Part shown: in pieces, positions 1 to 6,550 of the stretch
Layout: every line of letters starts with the position of its first letter
How positions within the stretch are numbered: position 1 is the stretch's first letter
NCBI GenBank assembly: GCA_017938785.1
Contig: JAGBAU010000326.1
Coordinates: 1-25,504, forward strand
Length of the DNA stretch: 25,504 bases
Source of the DNA: Clostridia bacterium
GTDB taxonomy: Bacteria > Bacillota_A > Clostridia > Christensenellales > Aristaeellaceae
Direction of reading: 5' to 3'
Made by a program: the position numbers and the translations under genes
The notes under the pieces: generated by a model
The model's input: the letters and a program-made list of their open reading frames with translations, nothing else
Told to the model about the DNA's origin: nothing
The model's database searches: none

Positions 1-1
1 G

Positions 2-691
2 TATGTGGGACCGGCCACCAAGCGCAAGCTCCACAGCCGCAATATCCGTACCATAGGCGATCTGGCCCGCTGCGATGTGAACGCCCTGCGCTTCGCCTTC
101 GGCAAGAATGGGGGGATGATCTGGAATTTTGCCCGGGGACAGGATCATTCGCCGGTGCTGGCTCAGGGGGAGGCGGCGATGATCAAATCCGTGGGCAACA
201 GTACCACCACACCCCGGGATCTGAAAAGCGACCAGGATGTGCATCTGGTGCTGCTGGTGCTCTCTGAGAGTGTAGCGGAGCGGCTGCGCGCCCAACGCAT
301 GCGGGGGGATGTGGTCGCCCTGTACGTGCGGGACTGCGAGCTTCAAACCATATCCTGCCAGCGCAAGATTTCCCACACCACGGCGCTGGCCAATGAAATC
401 GCCGCGCATGCACAGGCGTTGTTCCGGGAACGCTACCGCTGGGAGAATCCCATACGCAGCCTGGGCGTGAGCGTATCCGGGCTGGAATTTGTGGACGGCG
501 ATAAGCAGATCTGCATGTTTCCGGATATGAACATGGAGCGGCGCTACGATCTGGAAGAGGCGGTGGAGGATATCCGACGCCGCTTCGGGCATTATGCCAT
601 ATCCCGGGCAAGTCTGCTGGGGGATGCGGGCATCAATGCCATCAACCCCAGGGATGATCATGTGATCTTTCCCCAGGGATGGAGAGGGTGA
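2..691 (+). CDS. dinB: Y-family DNA polymerase (DinB/Pol IV type), 3' part
   Basis: This is the C-terminal part of a translesion DNA polymerase, which copies past damaged bases. The reading frame is open at the window edge, so the palm domain with the catalytic acidic residues is missing here. What remains starts in the helix-hairpin-helix of the thumb (GPATKRKLHSRNIRTIGDLA), which binds DNA backbone, and continues into the little-finger domain that gives Y-family enzymes their template contact. It ends with a tail (NPRDDHVIFPQGWRG) of the kind seen on many Firmicutes DinB proteins. No sliding-clamp-binding motif was confidently recognised at the end. A small gene starts seven bases after the stop, so the two are probably co-transcribed. 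The family is clear. Whether it is a DinB or an UmuC-like subgroup member cannot be decided without the missing N-terminal part. Confidence 0.88.
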   Translation, partial: YVGPATKRKLHSRNIRTIGDLARCDVNALRFAFGKNGGMIWNFARGQDHSPVLAQGEAAMIKSVGNSTTTPRDLKSDQDVHLVLLVLSESVAERLRAQRMRGDVVALYVRDCELQTISCQRKISHTTALANEIAAHAQALFRERYRWENPIRSLGVSVSGLEFVDGDKQICMFPDMNMERRYDLEEAVEDIRRRFGHYAISRASLLGDAGINAINPRDDHVIFPQGWRG

Positions 692-697
692 GGATGA

Positions 698-937
698 ATG
701 TGCAGAAGGGTGTATGTGAAGGTGGTTGTGGAATGTTCGCCGGAGGGGGCAGTAAAGCCGCTGATGGTGGAATGGGAGGATGGCCGCCGCTTTGAGGTGG
801 ATCGCCTGCTGGATGTGCGCCGGGCGGCGTCCACGAAGGCTGGCGGCCAGGGCATGCGCTATACGGTGCGCATCCTGGGCAGGGAAACCTATCTCTTTGA
901 GGACGAGGGCCGCTGGTTTGTGGAAGCGAAGGTTTAA
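698..937 (+). CDS. small conserved protein downstream of dinB
   Basis: The gene codes for 79 residues and follows the polymerase stop by six bases, with a GGTGAGG ribosome binding site just before the ATG, so it is very likely in the same operon. The protein has no signal peptide or membrane segment. It reads as a small beta-rich domain: a VKVVVEC strand, a WEDGRRFEVDRLLDVR segment, then MRYTVRILGRETYLFEDEGRWFVEAKV. From memory, short proteins with this GRRFEVDRLLDVR...GRWFVE pattern sit next to dinB in other Clostridia, and they resemble the DUF6504 group, but I cannot confirm the family. The function is unknown. A role linked to the polymerase, such as binding it or the DNA substrate, is an inference from position only. 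A GTG at 710 is a second possible start, but a purine run directly abuts it. Confidence 0.7.
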   Translation: MCRRVYVKVVVECSPEGAVKPLMVEWEDGRRFEVDRLLDVRRAASTKAGGQGMRYTVRILGRETYLFEDEGRWFVEAKV

Positions 938-974
938 GGTGGAATCAGAGTTCTGTTTATAGTTTTAAATGCAT

Positions 975-998
975 AGAATGTAGGGCAAGACACATTCT
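975..998. promoter_or_regulatory. dyad upstream of the ssb-like gene, possible operator
   Basis: A perfect 7-base inverted repeat (AGAATGT and ACATTCT) with a 10-base spacer lies 22 bases before the ssb-like start codon. A weak -10-like TATAGT is at 958-963, with no good -35. The repeat has no T run after it, so it is not a terminator. It could be a repressor site or an RNA hairpin in the leader. It does not match the GAAC/GTTC pattern of the Gram-positive LexA box. Confidence 0.3.
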
Positions 999-1019
999 GA
1001 ATCAACCAGAGGTGATACG

Positions 1020-1712
1020 ATGGAAAATCCCAATAACAGAATTGTGGCGGCGGGGCGGCTGGAGGACAGCCTTACCCTGAGCCATGAGGTCATGAACGAA
1101 CCCTTTTATGCGGGCACGCTGCTGGTTAAGCGCCTCTCCGGCGCGGTGGATCGGATTCCGGTAACCATACCGGGCAAGCTCCTGGCGGTTGCAGAGCCGG
1201 ATTATGAGCACCTGATGCTGATGACCGGCCAGGTGCGCTCCTACAACAAGGTTGTGGAGGGGAGCGGGCGGCTGATGGTCACTCTATTCGTGCAGGGCAT
1301 GACCCAGACCCGGGAAAACGATACCATGAACAAGGTCAACCTCGTGGGTGTGCTGTGCAAACCACCCATCTACCGCTCCACGCCCTTTGGCCGGGAAATC
1401 TGCGATATGATGCTGGCGGTGAACCGGGCCTTCGGAAAGAGCGATTACATTCCCTGCATCGCCTGGGGTAGAAACGCCCAGTATGCATCCCGCTTCCATG
1501 TGGGAGACAAGGTGCGTCTGAGCGGGCGGCTCCAGTCCAGGGAATACCAGAAGCTGTTGGAAAACGGCGAATATATGGTGCGCAACGCCTACGAGGTATC
1601 CGCATTTACGCTGGAGGCGGCCAACGGGGATCAGGAGGGCTTCGCCATCCCGGGCTACGTTCATGCGGAGGGGCAATCCGCTCCGGCGGAGGGCGAACTG
1701 TTGCCCAACTGA
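1020..1712 (+). CDS. ssb: single-stranded DNA-binding protein with two OB-like regions
   Basis: The 230-residue protein contains one clear SSB OB-fold at about residues 100-200: NKVNLVGVLCKPPIYRSTPFG, then DMMLAVNRAFGKSDYIPCIAWGRNAQ, then GDKVRLSGRLQSREYQK. These are the usual strands of bacterial SSB, which coats single-stranded DNA in replication, recombination and repair. Residues 1-95 look like a second, diverged OB-fold (NRIVAAGRLEDS, a middle strand with DRIPVTIPGK, then LMVTLFVQ). A normal SSB has one fold in about 110-180 residues plus an acidic tail ending in a DIPF-like tip. This one ends EGELLPN and lacks that tip, so it may not recruit the usual partners and may be a secondary SSB. 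The start has a good AGAGGTGAT site. The gene stands alone behind dinB and ends at a strong terminator. Confidence 0.82.
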   Translation: MENPNNRIVAAGRLEDSLTLSHEVMNEPFYAGTLLVKRLSGAVDRIPVTIPGKLLAVAEPDYEHLMLMTGQVRSYNKVVEGSGRLMVTLFVQGMTQTRENDTMNKVNLVGVLCKPPIYRSTPFGREICDMMLAVNRAFGKSDYIPCIAWGRNAQYASRFHVGDKVRLSGRLQSREYQKLLENGEYMVRNAYEVSAFTLEAANGDQEGFAIPGYVHAEGQSAPAEGELLPN

Positions 1713-1718
1713 GAAAAC

Positions 1719-1760
1719 AAAAAAGAGATGATATGCATTTGCATGTCATCTCTTTTTTGT
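1719..1760. terminator. bidirectional intrinsic terminator
   Basis: A 19-bp stem (arms 1719-1737 and 1740-1758, one wobble pair) is flanked by A and T runs on both sides, so it can end transcription from the ssb-like gene and from the convergent mmcQ-like gene. The last five codons and the stop of the minus-strand gene lie in or next to the right arm. Confidence 0.85.
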
Positions 1761-2090
1761 TTTGGGTCCGGTCAGTTCGTAGCTGTCCTCAATGAGGGGG
1801 AGTATGTCTTCATCCGTCATGCTGCCGTCCAGGATTACGCTGATCCAGTGGCGCTTGTTCATGTGCCAGCCGGGCACAACGGCAGGATAAGCGTCCTTCC
1901 AGAAATCCGCCTTCAGCGGTTCGGCCTTCAGGTTGATCCAGATTTTTCCATTGCGATCAAAGATAAAAGCGAATATCTTCATATTGCTCTTGCGGCGCAT
2001 GCAGGTCATGCCCGGATCATCGAAGGGATAATCCTCAAATGCGTCAGGAAGCCGCAGGCAGGCTTCGATCACATCCTGACGTGTTTTCAA
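1746..2090 (-). CDS. MmcQ/YjbR family protein
   Basis: The product is a small soluble protein of the MmcQ/YjbR family, which has a CyaY-like alpha-beta fold and a double-wing shape thought to bind DNA. Its cellular role is not established. Typical marks are the opening helix (TRQDVIEACLRLPDAFEDYPF), the central strands (KIFAFIFDRNGKIWINLKAEP), and the PGWHMNKRHWISVILDG segment with the conserved Lys/His/Trp region. The frame can begin at an ATG at 2120, but I place the start at the TTG at 2090, because GGGAGGAGGGG lies just before it and family members begin about there. The length of 114 residues is normal. It has its own promoter on the minus strand (2130-2158) and converges on the ssb-like gene. 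The C-terminal end (KTKKR) is encoded in the shared terminator region, so it may be little conserved. Confidence 0.85.
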   Translation of the reverse strand: MKTRQDVIEACLRLPDAFEDYPFDDPGMTCMRRKSNMKIFAFIFDRNGKIWINLKAEPLKADFWKDAYPAVVPGWHMNKRHWISVILDGSMTDEDILPLIEDSYELTGPKTKKR

Positions 2091-2129
2091 GCGTACCCCT
2101 CCTCCCACAATCGCGGTCATTTATGGAAA

Positions 2130-2158
2130 ATTATACCATTTCTGTCAATATATGACAA
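2130..2158 (-). promoter_or_regulatory. sigma-A-type promoter of the mmcQ-like gene
   Basis: On the minus strand TTGTCA (2153-2158) and TATAAT (2130-2135) are separated by 17 bases, a five-of-six and a six-of-six match to the housekeeping consensus. It lies about 40 bases before the TTG start. Confidence 0.7.
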
Positions 2159-2220
2159 ATTGCCGGAAAATGCCTGAAAAACAACATATTGTCATAGCAC
2201 AAAACTGCAACCAAGTACGG

Positions 2221-2226
2221 TATAAT
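2221..2226 (+). promoter_or_regulatory. -10-like element before the L,D-transpeptidase gene
   Basis: TATAAT occurs 58 bases before the start codon. No -35-like hexamer lies 16-18 bases upstream, so activity would need an activator or another sigma factor. The call is tentative. Confidence 0.3.
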
Positions 2227-2283
2227 TGCGTCTATACAGGTGCAATCGATCAGCGATTGTGAAACTTGCCCGGAGGTATCTGA

Positions 2284-4383
2284 ATGAAGAAAATTCGCAT
2301 TTTGCTTGCGTTGACCATCATCGCGGTGCTGCTCTCTTCCGTACTGTTCATTTCGGAAGCGGAGCCTGTCGCTGATGAAGTATGGCAGGCGGACTTGCTG
2401 AAGCTGATGGATCCTGCGGACGTGCCCAGCACGACCCAGATCGATTATCAAAATACCTATGAAGAGGGCGCCGAGGTGGATACGCATGATATCGCATGCG
2501 AAATCACCGTGGACGGCGTGACCTACGGTTGTGAATTTGTCTTTGAACTCAGCGGCGAAACCGTGAGCGACTGGGCCCCCGTGCAGGATTGGCTGGGGTA
2601 CATCGTGACCAGTGCGGCCAGCACGGCAGGCAGCGATTCCGAATCCCTTGCCAAGGCCATCGATAAGGCCATCATCGCTGAGCGCAAGGCTGCCCAGCCC
2701 GATGCAGAGGGTAAGCTGCCCGCATACGCATCCCCCAACCTGAAGGTGAAGACCATTCGCGTATCCACGCCCTTCTATCCCGAATTGAGCGTGGACAAGA
2801 ACGGTGAAGCCACCAAGCGCCTCCAGCAGCGGCTGGTGGAGCTGGGCTTCCTCACCGGTGGTGCGGACGGCTTCTTTGGCGAACAGACCAAAGCTGCTGT
2901 GGCAGGCCTGGAGGAATATATCCGCGAACTGGAACAGGATCTGATCGACGTTCGTGAAGCGACTACTCCGGAACCTACCGAGGTTCCCACCCAGGCGCCC
3001 ACTGTTGATCCCACTGTGGAGGCGATGGTCAACCAGCTTCCCGAAAACACCCATGAATTGACCCTGATTCCCCGCCATACGCCGACCCCCACCCCGGAAC
3101 CCACGCCCACGCCTACGCCGGAACCCACCCCGGAACCCATGGATGTGGTGGTGGATACCGTTAAGCTGGAGCCGGTCACCCAGGTCGACGGCGTAGCAGA
3201 TGCGCTGCTGCAGGCCTATGTATACTCCGACGCCTACCGCGTGGCCCGGCGCGAGCTGGTTCGCGAGGATAACGGCGCGGATGTGACCCGCCTCCAGAAC
3301 CGCCTGCTGGCTCTCGGCTATATGGTGGGCAGCGCGGATGGTCACTACGGCGGCGATACCGCCCGTGCCGTGCGCATCTTCCAGTATTACAACGCGCTTC
3401 CCCAGACCGGCTTGGCGGATATGGATACCCTGAAGCTGGTCTTCTCCGCAAACGCTAAGGCGCCCGCCAATCCCATGCTGGCGGCAGGCTCTCAGGGCGA
3501 TGCGGTTCGCACACTGCAGACCCGGCTGCGCGAACTGGGCTTTGGCAACATCGGCGCGGATGGCGATTACGGCGATGGCACCGTGGCAGCTGTGAAGAAC
3601 CTGCAGGAATATATGCGCGGCATGGAGGAGGCCTTCCTGCGTTCCCAGGATCCTTCCATTCCGGCAGATGCCGATCTGAGCAGCCGCATCACCGTTGAGG
3701 TGAACGGCGTGGCCGATCCGCTGATCCTGGATGTGTTCTACTCCGGCAACTTCCCGGCGATTCCCATGCAGATGCAGTCCGGCACTTACGGCGATGATGT
3801 GGTTCGCCTGCAGCGCAGGCTCAGCGGCCTGGAGTTCCTCTCCGGCACCCTGGACGGCCAGTACGGCGGTCAAACCCAGACTGCGGTCACTGCATTCCAG
3901 AAGAGAAACAGCCTGCCCCAGACCGGCGTTGCCGATGCACAGACCCTGTCCGTGCTCTTCTCCGGCCAGGCAAAGAAGGCGCTCAAGCCCTATATCCTGA
4001 AGGTTTCCACCAATGACCAGCGCGTCTACGCCTACGGTCTGGATGATAACAACGAATACACCGTGCTGGTGCGCACCATGAAGTGCTCCACCGGCAAGAA
4101 CGCCACGCCCACCCCGAAGGGAACCTATCAGGCGACCACCGGTCCCGGCGCAAGATGGCACTACTTTAAGAAGTTCACCTGCTGGGCACAGTACGCCTAC
4201 TATATCGAGGGCGACATCATGTTCCACTCCGTGCTGTACAACCAGAAGGGTGGTCCGGTGACCCAGAGCTCTGTCAACAACCTAGGCCGCAAGGCTTCCC
4301 ACGGTTGCGTGCGCCTGGCGGTTGAAGACGCCAAGTGGATCTGGCAGAACTGCCCCAAGGGCACCCAGATTACCGTCTACTAA
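2284..4383 (+). CDS. secreted L,D-transpeptidase (YkuD) with four peptidoglycan-binding domains
   Basis: This 699-residue cell-wall enzyme should make 3-3 or protein-type cross-links in peptidoglycan. Residues 1-27 are a signal peptide or signal anchor (KKIRILLALTIIAVLLSSVLF). Residues 30-150 have no recognised domain. Four PG_binding_1 cores follow, starting near residues 176, 332, 405 and 504 (for example DVTRLQNRLLALGYMVG and DVVRLQRRLSGLEFLSG). A Pro/Thr/Glu linker covers residues 228-288. The YkuD catalytic domain is at about 568-699 with the signature SHGCVRLAVEDA; Cys675 is the nucleophile and His673 its partner. The first and third binding domains are interrupted, as described under findings. 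A CGGAGGT site precedes the ATG. The gene is monocistronic and ends at a strong terminator. Spore or vegetative wall use cannot be told from the sequence. Confidence 0.93.
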   Translation: MKKIRILLALTIIAVLLSSVLFISEAEPVADEVWQADLLKLMDPADVPSTTQIDYQNTYEEGAEVDTHDIACEITVDGVTYGCEFVFELSGETVSDWAPVQDWLGYIVTSAASTAGSDSESLAKAIDKAIIAERKAAQPDAEGKLPAYASPNLKVKTIRVSTPFYPELSVDKNGEATKRLQQRLVELGFLTGGADGFFGEQTKAAVAGLEEYIRELEQDLIDVREATTPEPTEVPTQAPTVDPTVEAMVNQLPENTHELTLIPRHTPTPTPEPTPTPTPEPTPEPMDVVVDTVKLEPVTQVDGVADALLQAYVYSDAYRVARRELVREDNGADVTRLQNRLLALGYMVGSADGHYGGDTARAVRIFQYYNALPQTGLADMDTLKLVFSANAKAPANPMLAAGSQGDAVRTLQTRLRELGFGNIGADGDYGDGTVAAVKNLQEYMRGMEEAFLRSQDPSIPADADLSSRITVEVNGVADPLILDVFYSGNFPAIPMQMQSGTYGDDVVRLQRRLSGLEFLSGTLDGQYGGQTQTAVTAFQKRNSLPQTGVADAQTLSVLFSGQAKKALKPYILKVSTNDQRVYAYGLDDNNEYTVLVRTMKCSTGKNATPTPKGTYQATTGPGARWHYFKKFTCWAQYAYYIEGDIMFHSVLYNQKGGPVTQSSVNNLGRKASHGCVRLAVEDAKWIWQNCPKGTQITVY

Positions 4384-4392
4384 GGTATACGA

Positions 4393-4425
4393 AACCCTCC
4401 GCAAGGGATTGCGGAGGGTTGTTTT
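4393..4425 (+). terminator. intrinsic terminator of the L,D-transpeptidase gene
   Basis: An 11-bp GC-rich stem (4393-4403 with 4410-4420) and a 6-base loop are followed by GTTTTT. It sits between two convergent genes. In the minus direction the T run is short, so it is mainly a plus-strand terminator. Confidence 0.85.
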
Positions 4426-6185
4426 TATGCGTTTTCCTGGTCGAGCCGGTTGACCAGCGCACGGATGCGATCCCGTGCGTAGGATTGCTGCATCAGCTGG
4501 TCCTCGTGACTGGGCGTATCATCGCCCATCAGGGATACGAACTGGCTGACCTTCAGGCCCAGCGCGTCCTGCATATCCCGGTCGGAGCCCCGGGGGGAGA
4601 CCAGGTAGTAGCATAGCAGCGAATCCTGCTGGCCGATGCGGTGGGCGCGGTCCTCGGCCTGGGAGTGAACGGCGGGGGACCAGTCCAGTTCGCCGAATAC
4701 CACACAGGTGGCCCGCTGCAGGTTCAGGCCGCTGGCACTGCGCAGGCTGATGCACAGAAGATCGGTCTTGCCCTGCATGAAGGCTTGGCTGGCCTTTTCC
4801 TTTTGCAACTCGGTTTCCCGGCCCGTGATGAACTGGGGCTTGAGGGATTTGAGCTCGGTCTTATAGATGTCCATCACGGCGTGGTGATGGGCCATGAGCA
4901 GCACCTTCTCGCCGCTTTCAACCAGTGCTTTTACGAAAGCCGCTACGAAAGGTGCCTTTGCAACGCCTGTAGCCTGACGCTGGCGCTGGCAGATGGCGTC
5001 CTCAATGATGGCACGCTGGGCGGGGTCATCCGTGCGGCGCAGCAGGGCAAGCTGCTGGGCAACGGGCAGCATGAGCTCCCGGTAAACGCCGTCGTCCCAG
5101 TCGATTTCCTGTACGAGGCGGCGCTTGGGCGCCAGTTCCTTCAGTACGTCTCCCTTCAGGCGGCGCAGCATCAAGCCCTCCCGGCGCAGGTATTCGCCCA
5201 GGAGTTCGGGTTTGGCCACGATGGCGCTGTTGTAGCCGTAGCACCATTCTCGGGAGAAGCTCTCCCAGTCACCGAGGAAGTGGAAGTCCAGGATGTTGAC
5301 CACGTTCCAGATCTCGCCGCCGTTGTTGTAGATGGGCGTGCCGGACAGGCCGATGCAGTTGTCACAGGCCTGGGAGAGCAGGCTCGCGGCGCTGTATTTG
5401 CCGGTGCCGTTGCGGCGCAGCTCCTGGATTTCGTCGAAGATGACGGTCTTGAAGCCACACTCGGGCAGCACTTCCTTCCAGCCGCGCAGCAGCAGGTAAT
5501 GGCACAGGTAGATGTCCGCCTCAGGCAGGGGATAGGGCTTGAGTCCGTGGATCACATGAATGCGCAGCCGTCCGTCCGGGTTCAGGAAACGGGCAATTTC
5601 GCTCTGCCAGTTGCGCATCAGGTGGGGCGGGGCCACGATGATGGCAGGGTATGCGGCTGTGGTGGCCAGGAAGGACAGCGCCTGCACCGTCTTTCCAAGG
5701 CCCATATCGTCCGCCAGCAGGCAGCGCCGGGCGGAGAGCAGAAAACCCAGTCCCTGCTGCTGGAAGTCCAGCAGCTGACCGTTAAAGCTGTCACTGGGCG
5801 GAATGGCGGTTTCGGGCAGCCTGCTGGCCTGTTCACGGCGCAGGGCATAGTCCCGTGCGTCGTCCAGGGCACTCTGCCAGCGGTCCCGGTCACGTTCGCT
5901 GATCTCCAGCGGATAGCGCAGCATCAGCCAGTTCAGATCGCCCACCACACGCCGGTGAGCGGTGAAACGTGCCACGCCCCGGCCCCGGCCGTCGCAGCCG
6001 GGGAAGAGGCGCTTGGCCAGCTCCGTCACGCAGGGCTCGGCTTTGATGGTCCAGCACTTTGATTTTCGGTTGTAGGAAAGCGTACCATAAGTATGCCCGG
6101 TCATGGGCACATCCCTCAGATAGGCAGGATAGCTTTCTATGTTTTCCGTTTCATCCGGAAAGCGGTAATCAAGGAATTCGTTCAA
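4425..6185 (-). CDS. SNF2-family helicase-like ATPase
   Basis: The protein is a superfamily 2 ATPase of the SNF2 type, which moves along double-stranded DNA rather than unwinding it. Seen in order: a 130-residue N-terminal region without a clear domain; the Q/I region (LLDFQQQGLGFLL then LLADDMGLGKTVQALSFL, the Walker A); VAPPHLMRNW (Ia); FDEIQ (Walker B, DEIQ in place of DEAH); LSGTPIYN (III); an insert; then the second lobe with VLLMAHHHAV (IV), LLCISLRSASGLNLQ (V) and QAEDRAHRIGQ (VI). All motor motifs are intact. It is compact (about 586 residues) and has no added nuclease, zinc or bromo-type domain, like SMARCAL1-type and phage SNF2 proteins. The start is uncertain: TTG at 6185 overlaps the upstream stop as TTGA with a G-rich site before it; GTG at 6203 is also in frame. 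It is the last gene of a three-gene operon behind a nuclease-like gene. Confidence 0.88.
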   Translation of the reverse strand: MNEFLDYRFPDETENIESYPAYLRDVPMTGHTYGTLSYNRKSKCWTIKAEPCVTELAKRLFPGCDGRGRGVARFTAHRRVVGDLNWLMLRYPLEISERDRDRWQSALDDARDYALRREQASRLPETAIPPSDSFNGQLLDFQQQGLGFLLSARRCLLADDMGLGKTVQALSFLATTAAYPAIIVAPPHLMRNWQSEIARFLNPDGRLRIHVIHGLKPYPLPEADIYLCHYLLLRGWKEVLPECGFKTVIFDEIQELRRNGTGKYSAASLLSQACDNCIGLSGTPIYNNGGEIWNVVNILDFHFLGDWESFSREWCYGYNSAIVAKPELLGEYLRREGLMLRRLKGDVLKELAPKRRLVQEIDWDDGVYRELMLPVAQQLALLRRTDDPAQRAIIEDAICQRQRQATGVAKAPFVAAFVKALVESGEKVLLMAHHHAVMDIYKTELKSLKPQFITGRETELQKEKASQAFMQGKTDLLCISLRSASGLNLQRATCVVFGELDWSPAVHSQAEDRAHRIGQQDSLLCYYLVSPRGSDRDMQDALGLKVSQFVSLMGDDTPSHEDQLMQQSYARDRIRALVNRLDQENA

Positions 6186-6550
6186 TGTAAGGCGACCCCC
6201 CACAGGCGATTGAGCGCAACGACATAGACGGGCTTATTGCAGATGGTTCTGGGAAGAATGCAGGGTTTCTGCATCACTACGATAACGGCTTCCAGTTCTG
6301 TTTCTTCCAGGTAACGTTTCAGCTGCTCCCGGAGCTTTGCGGCGATGGGACGGCTCTTTTTTACTTCGATGCCGATCCTGCCGCAGGCAAAATCGATGCG
6401 CCGTCCGGGCAGCAGTTTGCATTCATGGATGTAAGGGATACCGGCAGCATCCAACGCGCGGGCGATTTCTTCGTGAATTTCATATTCCTCCGGCTGAGGC
6501 GAAACGCGCAGGGTGTTCAGCGCATCCAGGATCTGTTGGATTTCATTCAT
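6182..6550 (-). CDS. small PD-(D/E)XK nuclease-like protein
   Basis: The 122-residue product has the layout of a single-domain PD-(D/E)XK nuclease. A helix carries Glu27/Glu28 (YEIHEEIARALDAAGIPYIH), then GRRIDF gives Asp53, IGIEVKKS gives Glu62 and Lys64, and a later helix-strand pair follows (LREQLKRYLEETELEAVIVVM). These residues form the metal-binding active site in this superfamily, so catalysis is likely intact. The DNA target is unknown, and there is no added DNA-binding domain. Its ATG overlaps the end of the rluA-type gene by 8 bases, with GAAGGAG before it inside that gene. Its stop overlaps the SNF2 start. The two downstream genes are thus probably made together from one message. 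It could also be an inactive scaffold or an archaeal-resolvase-like protein. Confidence 0.78.
   Translation of the reverse strand: MNEIQQILDALNTLRVSPQPEEYEIHEEIARALDAAGIPYIHECKLLPGRRIDFACGRIGIEVKKSRPIAAKLREQLKRYLEETELEAVIVVMQKPCILPRTICNKPVYVVALNRLWGVALH

Noticed and set aside
2136..2150. TTGACA close to TATAAT upstream of the mmcQ-like gene
   Set aside because: On the minus strand the gap is only 7 bases, too short. The TTGTCA at 17 bases is the proper -35.
3080..3145. Short tandem repeats resembling a CRISPR or satellite
   Set aside because: The repeats are codons of a Thr-Pro-Glu-Pro linker in a coding frame, with no spacers.
2131..4227. Long open frame opposite the L,D-transpeptidase
   Set aside because: The plus-strand gene has a signal peptide and YkuD motifs. 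The opposite frame has no recognisable domain.
4425..6203. SNF2 gene as part of a known restriction system
   Set aside because: No methylase, specificity subunit or helicase-nuclease fusion is near. The protein lacks a HsdR-type nuclease domain.
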